A stretch of 64,000 bases of DNA, taken from NCBI GenBank assembly GCA_024102975.1, contig JAGFJD010000350.1, forward strand, positions 1 through 64,000, in the 5' to 3' direction. This stretch comes from Phaeodactylibacter sp. (GTDB lineage Bacteria; Bacteroidota; Bacteroidia; Chitinophagales; Saprospiraceae). Positions 1 through 7,009 of this stretch are shown piece after piece (position 1 is the first letter of the stretch; each line of letters opens with the position of its first letter). Both the position numbers and the translations under genes were made by a program. The notes beneath the pieces are model-generated. The model searched no databases, had not been told where the DNA came from, and saw only the letters and a program-made list of their open reading frames with translations.

Positions 1-258
1 ACGCCCGGCATGCCAGCTATCTGCCACGGCTTCGGGCTGGGCTTTGGGGTGCAGACGGAAGAACCGGCCTTTGGCAGCCCGGGCGATTGCGCCTGGCCCG
101 GGGCTTTCCTCACTTACTTTTTCATCAGCCCCTCCCAGGATGGCGCCGGCGTCCTCATGGTGCAGTGTACGGACTTTTCCAACCTGCCTATGCTGGGCGA
201 GTTCCATGACATGGCAAGCAAGGTGTTTGCGGCAAAAGTTTTTCCTTCCCAAAATTGA
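1..258 (+). CDS. Serine hydrolase (beta-lactamase/esterase fold), C-terminal end only
   Basis: The frame is open from the first base, so this is the last 85 codons of a gene starting outside the window. The residues GLGFGV, then a loop, then WPGAFLTYFFISPSQD and VLMVQ match the C-terminal strand region of PF00144 serine hydrolases (class C beta-lactamase, D-aminopeptidase and esterase relatives), where a W-x-G segment precedes the final strands. The catalytic SxxK and YxN motifs would lie upstream and cannot be seen, so the substrate is unknown. The next gene follows in the same direction. Confidence 0.65.
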   Translation, partial: TPGMPAICHGFGLGFGVQTEEPAFGSPGDCAWPGAFLTYFFISPSQDGAGVLMVQCTDFSNLPMLGEFHDMASKVFAAKVFPSQN

Positions 259-323
259 GTAAATCCAGGGACTTGTTTAAATTGAGTCAGCGCCATTGCA
301 GGCAACTAAACTTACTTTCAGTC

Positions 324-1508
324 ATGAGTAAACAAGCCCTCGCTGTGCTGTTCCTTTCCCTTTTTCCAATAGGTTGTTTCTCCAATGACACTATTATCGA
401 TCCTGCCGAAGCAAGATCGCTCCCGGAACGGTTCGGCCTGCTGGAAAAAAAGCTGGAGAGCATCGAGCTGCAGAACCAGCTGATCACGCAGAACAGCGAA
501 ACGGCCCTGCAGTTTTCCCAGTCCGTCGTCGACTGGACGGCCATGATCTTCGGGGCCATCACGCTGATCTTCCTGATTGCCGCCGTTATCGGAATCCGGG
601 AGCTGAGCCAGATTTCCAAAACCAAAAAGGAGTTGCTGGACCTGCGCCAACGGCTGGATGCGGAGCTGAAGGAAATTGAGAGTTTCAAGGAAGCCAGCCA
701 GAAAAACACGGCGGCGATCATCGAAAAGATCGAATCCGAGAGCAAATCCTACCTCAAAGCTATTTACTCCCTGAATTCCGGAATAAGGAATTTCCGGCAG
801 GGCAACAGCTTTCTGGCGGAGACGGAGTTCCGGGAGGCGTTAAAATTGTTTCCCAACGACTATATGGCCAATTGCTACCTGGCGCGGACCTGCTTTTCCC
901 AGGGCAAATACCTGGAGGGCAACCAAATCCTCAACAAGGCCATCGAGCTGGACGACCGCCCCCACTTTGCCTATTACCTGAAAGGCGAAAACTACCGCCG
1001 CCTGGGCGAATACGACCTGGCCATCGAGGCATTGACCAAAGCGGCGGAGATCGAAAAAAAGACGACCATCTACAACGGGCTGGGCTTTGCCTACCTGAAA
1101 AAAGGAGAATACCAAAAGGCTAAAAATACCTTTGAGAGCTCCCTGAACATCAACCGGAACGATTCTTCAACCTGCGGGATTGCCAAGACGCTGCTGATGA
1201 TGGGAAAAACCAAAGAGGCCGGAAGGTATTTTGAGGAGACTATCCTGCTTGCCGAAGAGTCGACCAGCAAAAACCGGAACCAGACCTACGCTTACCTCAA
1301 CCTGGCCTTTGCCCACAGCTTTTTTGACCGGAGCGCCGAAAGTGCCAAAAGCTTAAGCCGGGCGATTGAAAACAACGACAGTTCCGCCATACTGAACGAA
1401 CAGTTGTTTGATTACGACATGGTCATGAATGCGGAAAACGTACGGTTTTCGACGGCAGTTATGCGGGAGAACAAGCGGATACTGGAAAGCAAAGTGGCCG
1501 GGGGGTAG
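324..1508 (+). CDS. Membrane-anchored tetratricopeptide repeat protein
   Basis: 394 residues. I chose the ATG at 324 because it begins a signal-like hydrophobic stretch (ALAVLFLSLFPIGC) with a possible but imperfect lipobox Cys at residue 18; the frame is open back to 255, so a 23-residue longer form is possible. A transmembrane helix lies at about 72-91, followed by a Lys/Glu-rich probable coiled coil (95-150). The rest is TPR-like helix pairs, with motifs such as FRQGNSFLAETEFREALKLFP and LGEYDLAIEALTKAAEIEKK split over several repeats. TPRs mediate protein-protein contacts; no catalytic motif is visible. The partner is unknown and no operon is evident. Confidence 0.7.
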   Translation: MSKQALAVLFLSLFPIGCFSNDTIIDPAEARSLPERFGLLEKKLESIELQNQLITQNSETALQFSQSVVDWTAMIFGAITLIFLIAAVIGIRELSQISKTKKELLDLRQRLDAELKEIESFKEASQKNTAAIIEKIESESKSYLKAIYSLNSGIRNFRQGNSFLAETEFREALKLFPNDYMANCYLARTCFSQGKYLEGNQILNKAIELDDRPHFAYYLKGENYRRLGEYDLAIEALTKAAEIEKKTTIYNGLGFAYLKKGEYQKAKNTFESSLNINRNDSSTCGIAKTLLMMGKTKEAGRYFEETILLAEESTSKNRNQTYAYLNLAFAHSFFDRSAESAKSLSRAIENNDSSAILNEQLFDYDMVMNAENVRFSTAVMRENKRILESKVAGG

Positions 1509-1523
1509 GGCAGCCTTCGTGCC

Positions 1524-1580
1524 GCGATCATCCTGCCGCCGCAGGCAGTAGCCTGCTTTGGCAGGCGGAGGCCTGATCGC
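1524..1580. repeat. Intergenic palindromic element
   Basis: Arms GCGATCA (1524-1530) and TGATCGC (1574-1580) are exact reverse complements. They enclose CTGCC/GGCAG-type nested inverted repeats (about 1531-1570). It lies between the TPR gene and the GNAT gene. There is no T-run, so it is not a standard intrinsic terminator; it looks like a REP-type palindrome. Confidence 0.5.
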
Positions 1581-1655
1581 AAGGCCGCCCGCTCTGACGA
1601 AAGCGGAACATCTCAGGACATTTTTTTATGCCCTCTCAGTCATAAACACCACACC

Positions 1656-2204
1656 ATGCGCGAAAACAATACTACGCCGTTGCCCTACCTGCTCACCCGG
1701 CGCTTGGTGCTGCGGCAGTTGAATATCCGGGACGCCCGGGAGATCAAGCGCCTCCGCTCCGACCCCCGGGTAAATGAGTTCATTGCCAGGGCCGGCGCCA
1801 TAACCCTGAAAGAGGCCCGGACATTCATCGAAAAGATCAACAAAGGGATTGCAAACCAGGAATCTCTCTATTGGGCTATCACACGGAAGGGCAACGACGT
1901 GCTGATCGGCACAATCTGCCTGTGGAACTTTTCATCGGATAGGGCCCGGGCGGAGATCGGTTACGAACTCCGCCCGGGCTGCCAGGGGCAGGGCTTCATG
2001 CAGGAGGCAATTGAAACAGTCATAACATATGGGTTCCAGGTTCTGAAACTCAGGATCGTCACGGCATTATGCAGGTCGGATAATGCCCGGTCCGTCCGCT
2101 TGCTGGAAAAGAATGGGTTTCAGTTGGACGGCGCATTGGAGCATGTGCCGGAAGCAGAGGCAGATGGGCTGGCAGTTTATTTTCTGAAACGTGCTTTTTG
2201 TTAA
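1656..2204 (+). CDS. GNAT N-acetyltransferase, RimJ/RimL type
   Basis: 182 residues, full length for the family. The N-terminal TRRLVLRQLNIRDAREIKRL is the usual first strand-helix of Acetyltransf_3 proteins, which acetylate ribosomal protein N-termini or small amines from acetyl-CoA. The acetyl-CoA pyrophosphate loop is visible as RPGCQGQGFMQEAIE (a Q/R-x-x-G-x-G/A-like turn), followed by CRSDNARSVRLLEKNGFQLDGAL, the typical C-terminal segment. Cytoplasmic. The acceptor cannot be predicted. It lies about 190 bp before the aromatic operon promoter and is not obviously part of that operon. Confidence 0.8.
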   Translation: MRENNTTPLPYLLTRRLVLRQLNIRDAREIKRLRSDPRVNEFIARAGAITLKEARTFIEKINKGIANQESLYWAITRKGNDVLIGTICLWNFSSDRARAEIGYELRPGCQGQGFMQEAIETVITYGFQVLKLRIVTALCRSDNARSVRLLEKNGFQLDGALEHVPEAEADGLAVYFLKRAFC

Positions 2205-2338
2205 TTACACTAACAAACGTTCGTTTATATTTTTTCAACCCAAACCTCGTTTTTTTGTGAAGCTTTGCATAAAAACCGCCCTTATCCGGCGAATTGATAA
2301 ATTTTTCGCATCAAATAATAAAAAATTAACCATCCCGG

Positions 2339-2370
2339 CTTGCATCGTAAGAAATAAACCTTTACGTTTG
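2339..2370 (+). promoter_or_regulatory. Promoter of the aromatic amino acid operon
   Basis: A perfect Bacteroidota -7 box TACGTTTG (2363-2370; consensus TAnnTTTG) lies 20 nt after a -33-like CTTG (2339-2342). Transcription would start near 2377, about 15 nt before the first leader-peptide ATG. This places both leader peptides and both terminators in the untranslated leader of the operon mRNA. Confidence 0.65.
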
Positions 2371-2391
2371 CATCTGTCAAATACAAACGAA

Positions 2392-2451
2392 ATGAAATCT
2401 CAGACGGGCAACTTTTACTTTTTCAGCTTTTACTTTTATGGCCAACCATAA
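2392..2451 (+). CDS. Phe/Tyr leader peptide 1 (attenuator)
   Basis: A 19-codon reading frame, MKSQTGNFYFFSFYFYGQP, ending in TAA. Eight of the nine residues 8-16 are Phe (five) or Tyr (three). It starts about 15 nt after the predicted transcription start. The stop codon is followed immediately by GGGGCT (2452-2457), which is complementary to the 5' arm of the terminator at 2494. This is the layout of a classical amino acid attenuator: a ribosome starved for charged tRNA-Phe or tRNA-Tyr would stall inside the peptide and favour the antiterminator. The genes downstream make Phe and Tyr. There is no Shine-Dalgarno sequence, as is usual in this phylum. Confidence 0.85.
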   Translation: MKSQTGNFYFFSFYFYGQP

Positions 2452-2457
2452 GGGGCT
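2433..2457 (+). promoter_or_regulatory. Attenuator 1: leader-end hairpin and antiterminator strand
   Basis: The last leader codons form a hairpin (2433-2441 with 2446-2454, loop CCAA; core TTATGG/CCATAA plus two G-U pairs and one G-C pair). It can hold part of GGGGCT (2452-2457). The same GGGGCT can instead pair with AGCCCC at 2497-2502, breaking terminator 1. A stalled ribosome would open the hairpin. A ribosome at the stop codon would cover GGGGCT and permit termination. Confidence 0.7.
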
Positions 2458-2493
2458 GAAGAGTTTTGTCCGACTGACTGCAAGATAAACTTT

Positions 2494-2522
2494 AAAAGCC
2501 CCGCTCGCGGGGCTTTTTTTTT
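2494..2522 (+). terminator. Attenuator 1 intrinsic terminator
   Basis: Stem AAAAGCCCCG (2494-2503) with CGGGGCTTTT (2508-2517), loop CTCG, and a run of nine Ts (2514-2522). It lies between leader peptides 1 and 2, so it ends transcription before any structural gene. Confidence 0.9.
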
Positions 2523-2541
2523 GACCAAACCTATTGCCAAG

Positions 2542-2607
2542 ATGCAGCGCCCTGGCCAGGACAACAAAAAAAACTACTTCTTTTTCTTTTTTTATGGTCC
2601 GCCATGA
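2542..2607 (+). CDS. Phe/Tyr leader peptide 2 (attenuator)
   Basis: A second small frame of 21 codons, MQRPGQDNKK followed by NYFFFFFYGPP and TGA. Seven consecutive codons specify Tyr or Phe (five Phe, two Tyr). As in leader 1, the peptide ends in YGxP and the stop codon is followed at once by AGGGGCT (2608-2614). That sequence is complementary to the 5' arm of the second terminator at 2641. The two leaders differ in their N-terminal halves, so this is not a recent exact duplication. Translation of this peptide requires read-through of terminator 1. Confidence 0.85.
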   Translation: MQRPGQDNKKNYFFFFFYGPP

Positions 2608-2663
2608 AGGGGCTTCTCTTTGCATTCAATGACCAGAAAGAGCCCCGTTTTCCGGGGCTTTTT
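2608..2663 (+). terminator. Attenuator 2: antiterminator strand and intrinsic terminator
   Basis: The terminator stem has arms 2637-2647 (AAAGAGCCCCG) and 2653-2663 (CGGGGCTTTTT), loop TTTTC, ending in a run of five Ts. The upstream strand GGGGCTTCTCTTT (2609-2621) can pair with AAAGAGCCCC with a small bulge to form the antiterminator. The last leader codons again form a TATGG/CCAT hairpin overlapping GGGG. The pheA start codon is 20 nt further on. Confidence 0.85.
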
Positions 2664-2682
2664 AATTTAACAACCACAAATT

Positions 2683-3570
2683 ATGATCACGACCGCAACT
2701 GACAGCAGCACTCCTCCATCCCGCCCGGCCTCGCCGGTGCGGGTGAGCATCCAGGGGTACTCCGGGGCCTTCCACGAGATTGCCGCCCGCCATTGTTTCC
2801 GGGAGGCGCCCCTGGAGATCGTCCCGGCCCATACGTTCGAAGACCTCGTCGAGATGGTCGAACGGCAGGAAATGGCGGACGTCGGGCTGATGGCCATCGA
2901 GAACACCCTGGCCGGCAGCCTGATGCACAACTATACGCTGCTCAACCAATCCAGGCTCTCCATCACCGGAGAGATATACCTGCGCATCAAACAGAACCTG
3001 ATGGCCCTGCCCGGGCAGCGCATCGAAGACCTGCGCGAGGTGCATTCCCACCCCATCGCTATTGAACAATGCCGGGCGTTTTTTGCCCGTTACCCGCAAA
3101 TCCACCTGGTAGAGACGGCAGATACGGCCTGGAGCGCGCGCAACATCCGGGAAAAAAACCTGGAAGGCATCGGCGCCATCGCCAGCACCCTGGCAGCCGA
3201 GCTGTACGACATGGAAGTCCTGGCCGAAAGCATAGAGACCAACAAAAAAAACCACACCCGCTTCCTGGTCCTGCGGGGCGACAGCCCGGAACCGGATCAG
3301 GAGGCCGAAAAAGTATCCCTTTCTTTTGCCGTCGACCACACGGTGGGCAGCCTCTACAAGGTGCTGGCCGTACTGGCCGCCTACAACGTCAACCTGACGA
3401 AAATACAGTCGGCCCCCATCATCGGCCGCCCCTGGGAATACCTCTTTTTCCTGGATTTCGTAACGGAAGGCGCCGTGAGCCACCGGCAGGCCATCGAGGC
3501 CATCCTGCCCCTGACCCACAACCTGCGGGTGCTGGGGGTGTACCGGAAGGGAGAGCATTTTGAGGAGTAG
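2683..3570 (+). CDS. pheA: Prephenate dehydratase
   Basis: 295 residues; converts prephenate to phenylpyruvate in Phe synthesis, in the cytoplasm. The dehydratase domain spans about 18-195 (IQGYSGAFHEIAA; GLMAIENTLAGS) with the active-site TRF motif at residues 192-194 (NHTRFLVL). A C-terminal ACT domain (about 205-285, VGSLYKVLAVLAAYNVNLTKIQSAP) should bind Phe for feedback inhibition. The usual ESRP is QSAP plus GRPWEY here. There is no chorismate mutase domain; that activity is fused to DAHP synthase three genes downstream. First gene of the operon, directly behind the tandem Phe/Tyr attenuators. Confidence 0.95.
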   Translation: MITTATDSSTPPSRPASPVRVSIQGYSGAFHEIAARHCFREAPLEIVPAHTFEDLVEMVERQEMADVGLMAIENTLAGSLMHNYTLLNQSRLSITGEIYLRIKQNLMALPGQRIEDLREVHSHPIAIEQCRAFFARYPQIHLVETADTAWSARNIREKNLEGIGAIASTLAAELYDMEVLAESIETNKKNHTRFLVLRGDSPEPDQEAEKVSLSFAVDHTVGSLYKVLAVLAAYNVNLTKIQSAPIIGRPWEYLFFLDFVTEGAVSHRQAIEAILPLTHNLRVLGVYRKGEHFEE

Positions 3571-3646
3571 TGCTGTGAGCCCGGATTCCACCTGAGTTAA
3601 AATAACCAATAACCATTATCCGCCTCCGGCGGGAAAACCCAACGCG

Positions 3647-4855
3647 ATGACCAAGCCAACGACCATCCAGAACGACCTGATCATCCGGCCCGCCAGCCGG
3701 CTGGGAGAGGTCAAGGAATACTATTTTTCCATGAAACTCCGGGAGATCGCCCGGATGCGGGCCGAAGGCAAGCCGGTGCTCAACCTGGGCATCGGAAGCC
3801 CCGACCTGCCGCCCGCCCAGGAGGTGGTGGACGAGCTTTCCGGCTGGCTCGGCAATAACGACGTGCACGGATACCAGAGTTACACCGGCATCCCCGAGCT
3901 GCGGCAGGCCTTTGCCGGTTGGTACGCCCAATGGTTCGGCACGCCGCTCGACCCCGAGGGAGAGGTGTTGCCGTTATTGGGATCTAAAGAAGGGCTGATG
4001 CACATCGCCATGTCTTTCCTGGAGGCCGGCGACGAAGCCCTCGTCCCCAATCCCGGATACCCGGCCTACCGCGCCGTCTCCAATCTGGCCGGTGCGGCGG
4101 TCCGCGAATATCCGCTGGAAGAACGCCTGGGGTGGATGCCCGACCTGGAAGCCCTGGGGCGGCAGGACCTCAGCCGGGTGAAGGTCATGTGGGCCAACTA
4201 TCCCAATATGCCGACGGGAACGCAGGCGCCGCAATCTTTCCTGGAAGAGTTGGTTGCCTTTGCCCGCCGCCACCGCATCCTGGTGGTCAACGACAACCCC
4301 TATGCCTTCATCCTGAACCGGGAGCAGCGCAGCATCCTCAGCGTTCCCGGCGCCCGGGAAGTAGCCCTGGAGCTGAACTCCCTGAGCAAGGCCCACAACA
4401 TGGCCGGCTGGCGGATCGGCATGCTCGCCGGGCGGGAGGATTACCTCAAGGTCGTCCTCCGCTTCAAGAGCAATATGGATTCCGGCATGTTCAAACCGGT
4501 GCAGCTGGCCGCCGTGAAGGCCCTGCAAAGCCCCCCGGAATGGTACGCCTCGCTCAACGCCGTTTACAGCGAACGGCGGGAATCGGTGTTCCAACTCCTG
4601 GACCTGCTGGGTTGCACCTACGAAAAGCGCCAGGTGGGCATGTTCGTCTGGGCAAAAGTCCCGGATCGCTACGCCAGCGGCTACGAACTATCGGACGAGG
4701 TGCTCTATAATCACCACGTTTTCCTCACGCCGGGCGGCATCTTCGGCTCGCAGGGGGACCAGTACATCCGCATTTCCCTGTGCAGCGACGGCGCACTGTA
4801 CGAGGAGGCGATCAGGAGGATAAAGCGAAAGGCCCCCAACACCGCAACACCATAA
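3647..4855 (+). CDS. Pyridoxal phosphate aminotransferase, class I/II (probably aromatic)
   Basis: 402 residues, fold type I. The PLP lysine is in LNSLSKAHNMAGWRIGM (about K248); NYPNMPTG and NDNPYAF are the cofactor-binding Asn/Asp-Tyr motifs. Sequence style is that of the LL-diaminopimelate/aspartate aminotransferase group. Its position between prephenate dehydratase and prephenate dehydrogenase suggests that it transaminates phenylpyruvate and 4-hydroxyphenylpyruvate to Phe and Tyr, but specificity is inferred from context. The 76-bp gap upstream contains the AATAACC word repeat (3601-3619); the gap downstream is a period-9 tandem repeat. Confidence 0.88.
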   Translation: MTKPTTIQNDLIIRPASRLGEVKEYYFSMKLREIARMRAEGKPVLNLGIGSPDLPPAQEVVDELSGWLGNNDVHGYQSYTGIPELRQAFAGWYAQWFGTPLDPEGEVLPLLGSKEGLMHIAMSFLEAGDEALVPNPGYPAYRAVSNLAGAAVREYPLEERLGWMPDLEALGRQDLSRVKVMWANYPNMPTGTQAPQSFLEELVAFARRHRILVVNDNPYAFILNREQRSILSVPGAREVALELNSLSKAHNMAGWRIGMLAGREDYLKVVLRFKSNMDSGMFKPVQLAAVKALQSPPEWYASLNAVYSERRESVFQLLDLLGCTYEKRQVGMFVWAKVPDRYASGYELSDEVLYNHHVFLTPGGIFGSQGDQYIRISLCSDGALYEEAIRRIKRKAPNTATP

Positions 4856-4918
4856 TACCATAATACCATAATACCATAATACCGCAACACCACAACACCA
4901 CAACACCACAACACCACC
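4850..4918. repeat. Period-9 tandem repeat abutting tyrA
   Basis: About four copies of ACCATAATA followed by about four copies of ACCACAACA fill the gap between the aminotransferase stop and the tyrA ATG. The array runs right up to the start codon, so it forms the tyrA translation initiation region. A reverse-complement relative occurs at 53911-53966. Confidence 0.9.
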
Positions 4919-5764
4919 ATGACCATCACCATCATCGGCATTGGCCTCATCGGCGGCTCCCTTGCCATCACCCTGAAGGAGAACGGCTTTGCCCGCCGCA
5001 TCATCGGGGTGGACGCCAGCCAGGATAACCTGGACAAGGCTGTCCGCCGCCGGCTGATCGACGAGGATATGGGGCTGGATGAAGGCGTCGCCGCCGCAGA
5101 TGTCATCGTGCTGGCTACGCCGGCCGACGCCATGCTGGAACTCCTGCCCCGCATACTGGGCCAGGTGAACGGCAAGCAAACCGTCATCGATGTCGGCTCC
5201 ACCAAGGAGCGCCTGCTGGAGGCCGTTCAGCGCCATCCCAACCGGGGGCGTTACGTCGCTACCCACCCCATGGCCGGCACCGAGCATTCCGGCCCGGAAG
5301 CAGCCATCCCCAACCTGTTCGATCAGAAGTGTACGGTGCTGGTCGACGTGGACGATAGCGACCCGGACGCCGTGAAACTGGCCGAACGGCTGTATCGTTC
5401 CATCCCGATGCGCATCGTTCACCTGGACCGACTGTCGCACGACGTGCATACGGCCTACGTTTCTCATATCTCCCACCTCAGCTCCTTCGCCCTGGCGCTG
5501 ACGGTGCTGGCTAAGGAGAAGGACGAAAGCCGCATCTTCGAGCTGGCCAGCGGCGGGTTCAGCTCGACCGTCCGCCTGGCCAAGAGCTCGCCGGATATGT
5601 GGGTGCCCATTTTCCGGCAGAACCGGGACAACGTGCTCGACGTGCTCGACGAGCACATCAACCAACTGGCGCAGTTCCGGAGCCTGCTCATTAAAAAGGA
5701 TTTCGAAACGTTCTATCAACTGATACAGGACGCCAATCAGATCAGAAGAATACTTAAAAGTTAA
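4919..5764 (+). CDS. tyrA: Prephenate dehydrogenase
   Basis: 281 residues; NAD(P)-dependent oxidative decarboxylation of prephenate to 4-hydroxyphenylpyruvate, the Tyr branch. The N-terminal Rossmann loop is TIIGIGLIGGSLA (GxGxxG). The TyrA signature HPMAGTEHSGPEAA carries the conserved substrate His, and SHISHLSSFALALTVL is the typical helical domain. There is no fused chorismate mutase or ACT domain. Same operon; the start codon sits directly after the repeat array. 19 bp separate it from the next gene. Confidence 0.95.
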   Translation: MTITIIGIGLIGGSLAITLKENGFARRIIGVDASQDNLDKAVRRRLIDEDMGLDEGVAAADVIVLATPADAMLELLPRILGQVNGKQTVIDVGSTKERLLEAVQRHPNRGRYVATHPMAGTEHSGPEAAIPNLFDQKCTVLVDVDDSDPDAVKLAERLYRSIPMRIVHLDRLSHDVHTAYVSHISHLSSFALALTVLAKEKDESRIFELASGGFSSTVRLAKSSPDMWVPIFRQNRDNVLDVLDEHINQLAQFRSLLIKKDFETFYQLIQDANQIRRILKS

Positions 5765-5783
5765 ACAGAAAAATAACATCGAC

Positions 5784-6875
5784 ATGGAAATGACTTTTCG
5801 CCCCATCCTGGACGGCAAAACCCCCAACGACCCCCTGATCATCGCCGGGCCCTGCAGCGCCGAAACGGAAGAACAGGTTATGGAAACGGCCCGCCAGCTG
5901 GCCGGGCAGCAGGTAGACCTTTTCCGTGCCGGCATCTGGAAGCCCCGCACCCGGCCCAATGCTTTTGAAGGCGTCGGCACCCAAGGCCTGGCCTGGCTTC
6001 GGCGGGTCAAGGATGAGACGGGCATGAAGGTGACGACTGAGGTGGCCAACACCCAGCACGTGTTCGAAGCCCTGAAATACGGCGTCGACGTCGTGTGGCT
6101 GGGAGCCCGCACCACGGTCAACCCCTTTTCCGTCCAGGAGGTGGCCGATGCCCTGAAGGGCGTCGACATCCCCGTCCTCATCAAAAACCCGGTCAACCCG
6201 GACCTCAAGCTGTGGATCGGCGCCATCGAACGCATCTACAAGGCCGGCATCACCCGGATCGGGGTTATCCACCGGGGGTTTTCCTACCATGGCGACACCA
6301 AATACCGCAACGTTCCCCGCTGGCAAATCCCCATCGAGCTTAAGCGCCAGTTCCCGGGCCTGCCCATCCTCTGCGACAACAGCCACATCTGTGGCCGCCG
6401 CGACACCCTCCACGCCGTAGCCCAGAAGGCGATGGACCTCAACTTCAACGGCCTGATGACCGAGATCCACCCCGATCCGGACAGCGCCTGGAGCGATGCC
6501 GAACAGCAGATCACCCCGGCCCGGTACCGCGAACTGATGCAGCGCCTCGTTTTCCGCCAGCCGACTACCGACGATATGGAATTCCTGGAAAACCTGGAAC
6601 ACCTGCGCCATGAGATCGACGAGATCGACGAGGAACTGCTCAACCTGCTGAGCGCCCGCATGAAGGTGGCCGAACGCATCGGCGAATACAAGAAGCGCAA
6701 CAACATCGCCATCCTCCAGACCACCCGCTGGAACGAAATCCTGGAGCGGGGCGTGGCCAAAGGGCAGGCCCGGGGGCTTAGCGAAGAGTTTATTTCCCAT
6801 TTCCTCAAAGCTGTCCACCAGGAATCCATCAACCACCAGGAAAAGGTGATGAACCGCGCGGATGTGGCGGGGTAG
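5784..6875 (+). CDS. Bifunctional 3-deoxy-7-phosphoheptulonate synthase / chorismate mutase
   Basis: 363 residues in two domains. Residues about 1-265 are a type I-beta DAHP synthase (IIAGPCSAETEEQV; FRAGIWKPRTRPNAFEG; VIHRGFSYHGD; ILCDNSHICGRRD), which condenses PEP with erythrose 4-phosphate in the first shikimate step. Residues about 270-360 are an AroQ chorismate mutase helix bundle (LRHEIDEIDEELLNLLSARM; RIGEYKKRNNIAIL). This order is typical of Bacteroidota, where the mutase domain lets prephenate or its products feed back on DAHP synthase. It supplies prephenate to both enzymes upstream in the operon. Last gene of the operon. Confidence 0.95.
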   Translation: MEMTFRPILDGKTPNDPLIIAGPCSAETEEQVMETARQLAGQQVDLFRAGIWKPRTRPNAFEGVGTQGLAWLRRVKDETGMKVTTEVANTQHVFEALKYGVDVVWLGARTTVNPFSVQEVADALKGVDIPVLIKNPVNPDLKLWIGAIERIYKAGITRIGVIHRGFSYHGDTKYRNVPRWQIPIELKRQFPGLPILCDNSHICGRRDTLHAVAQKAMDLNFNGLMTEIHPDPDSAWSDAEQQITPARYRELMQRLVFRQPTTDDMEFLENLEHLRHEIDEIDEELLNLLSARMKVAERIGEYKKRNNIAILQTTRWNEILERGVAKGQARGLSEEFISHFLKAVHQESINHQEKVMNRADVAG

Positions 6876-6949
6876 AGGGTAGGGGAGTGGCGGCCCGCTT
6901 TTGCCAAGGCTGCGGACGGGCAAAAGTGGCGGTGGTGGAGACTGTTCAA

Positions 6950-6981
6950 TTTGAACACTCCCCGTTTAATTCGTACTTTCG
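6950..6981 (+). promoter_or_regulatory. Promoter of the enoyl-CoA hydratase gene
   Basis: TTTG (6950-6953), 20 nt, then TACTTTCG (6974-6981), one mismatch from TAnnTTTG. It lies about 30 nt before the ATG at 7010. This supports 7010 as the start rather than an in-frame codon at 6887. Confidence 0.55.
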
Positions 6982-7009
6982 TTCTTCGTATACAAGCAAA
7001 ACCGAAAAC

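Noticed and set aside
2191-2451. An 86-codon frame ending at the first leader peptide as a single gene
   Set aside because: The predicted transcription start (about 2377) lies inside it. Only the last 19 codons follow the promoter and carry the Phe/Tyr run.
4688-6235. Long minus-strand open frame (515 codons) opposite tyrA and the DAHP synthase gene
   Set aside because: It is the antisense shadow of two clearly recognised genes in GC-rich sequence. It has no signal or domain, and part of it is translated repeat (Val-Leu-Trp-Cys runs).
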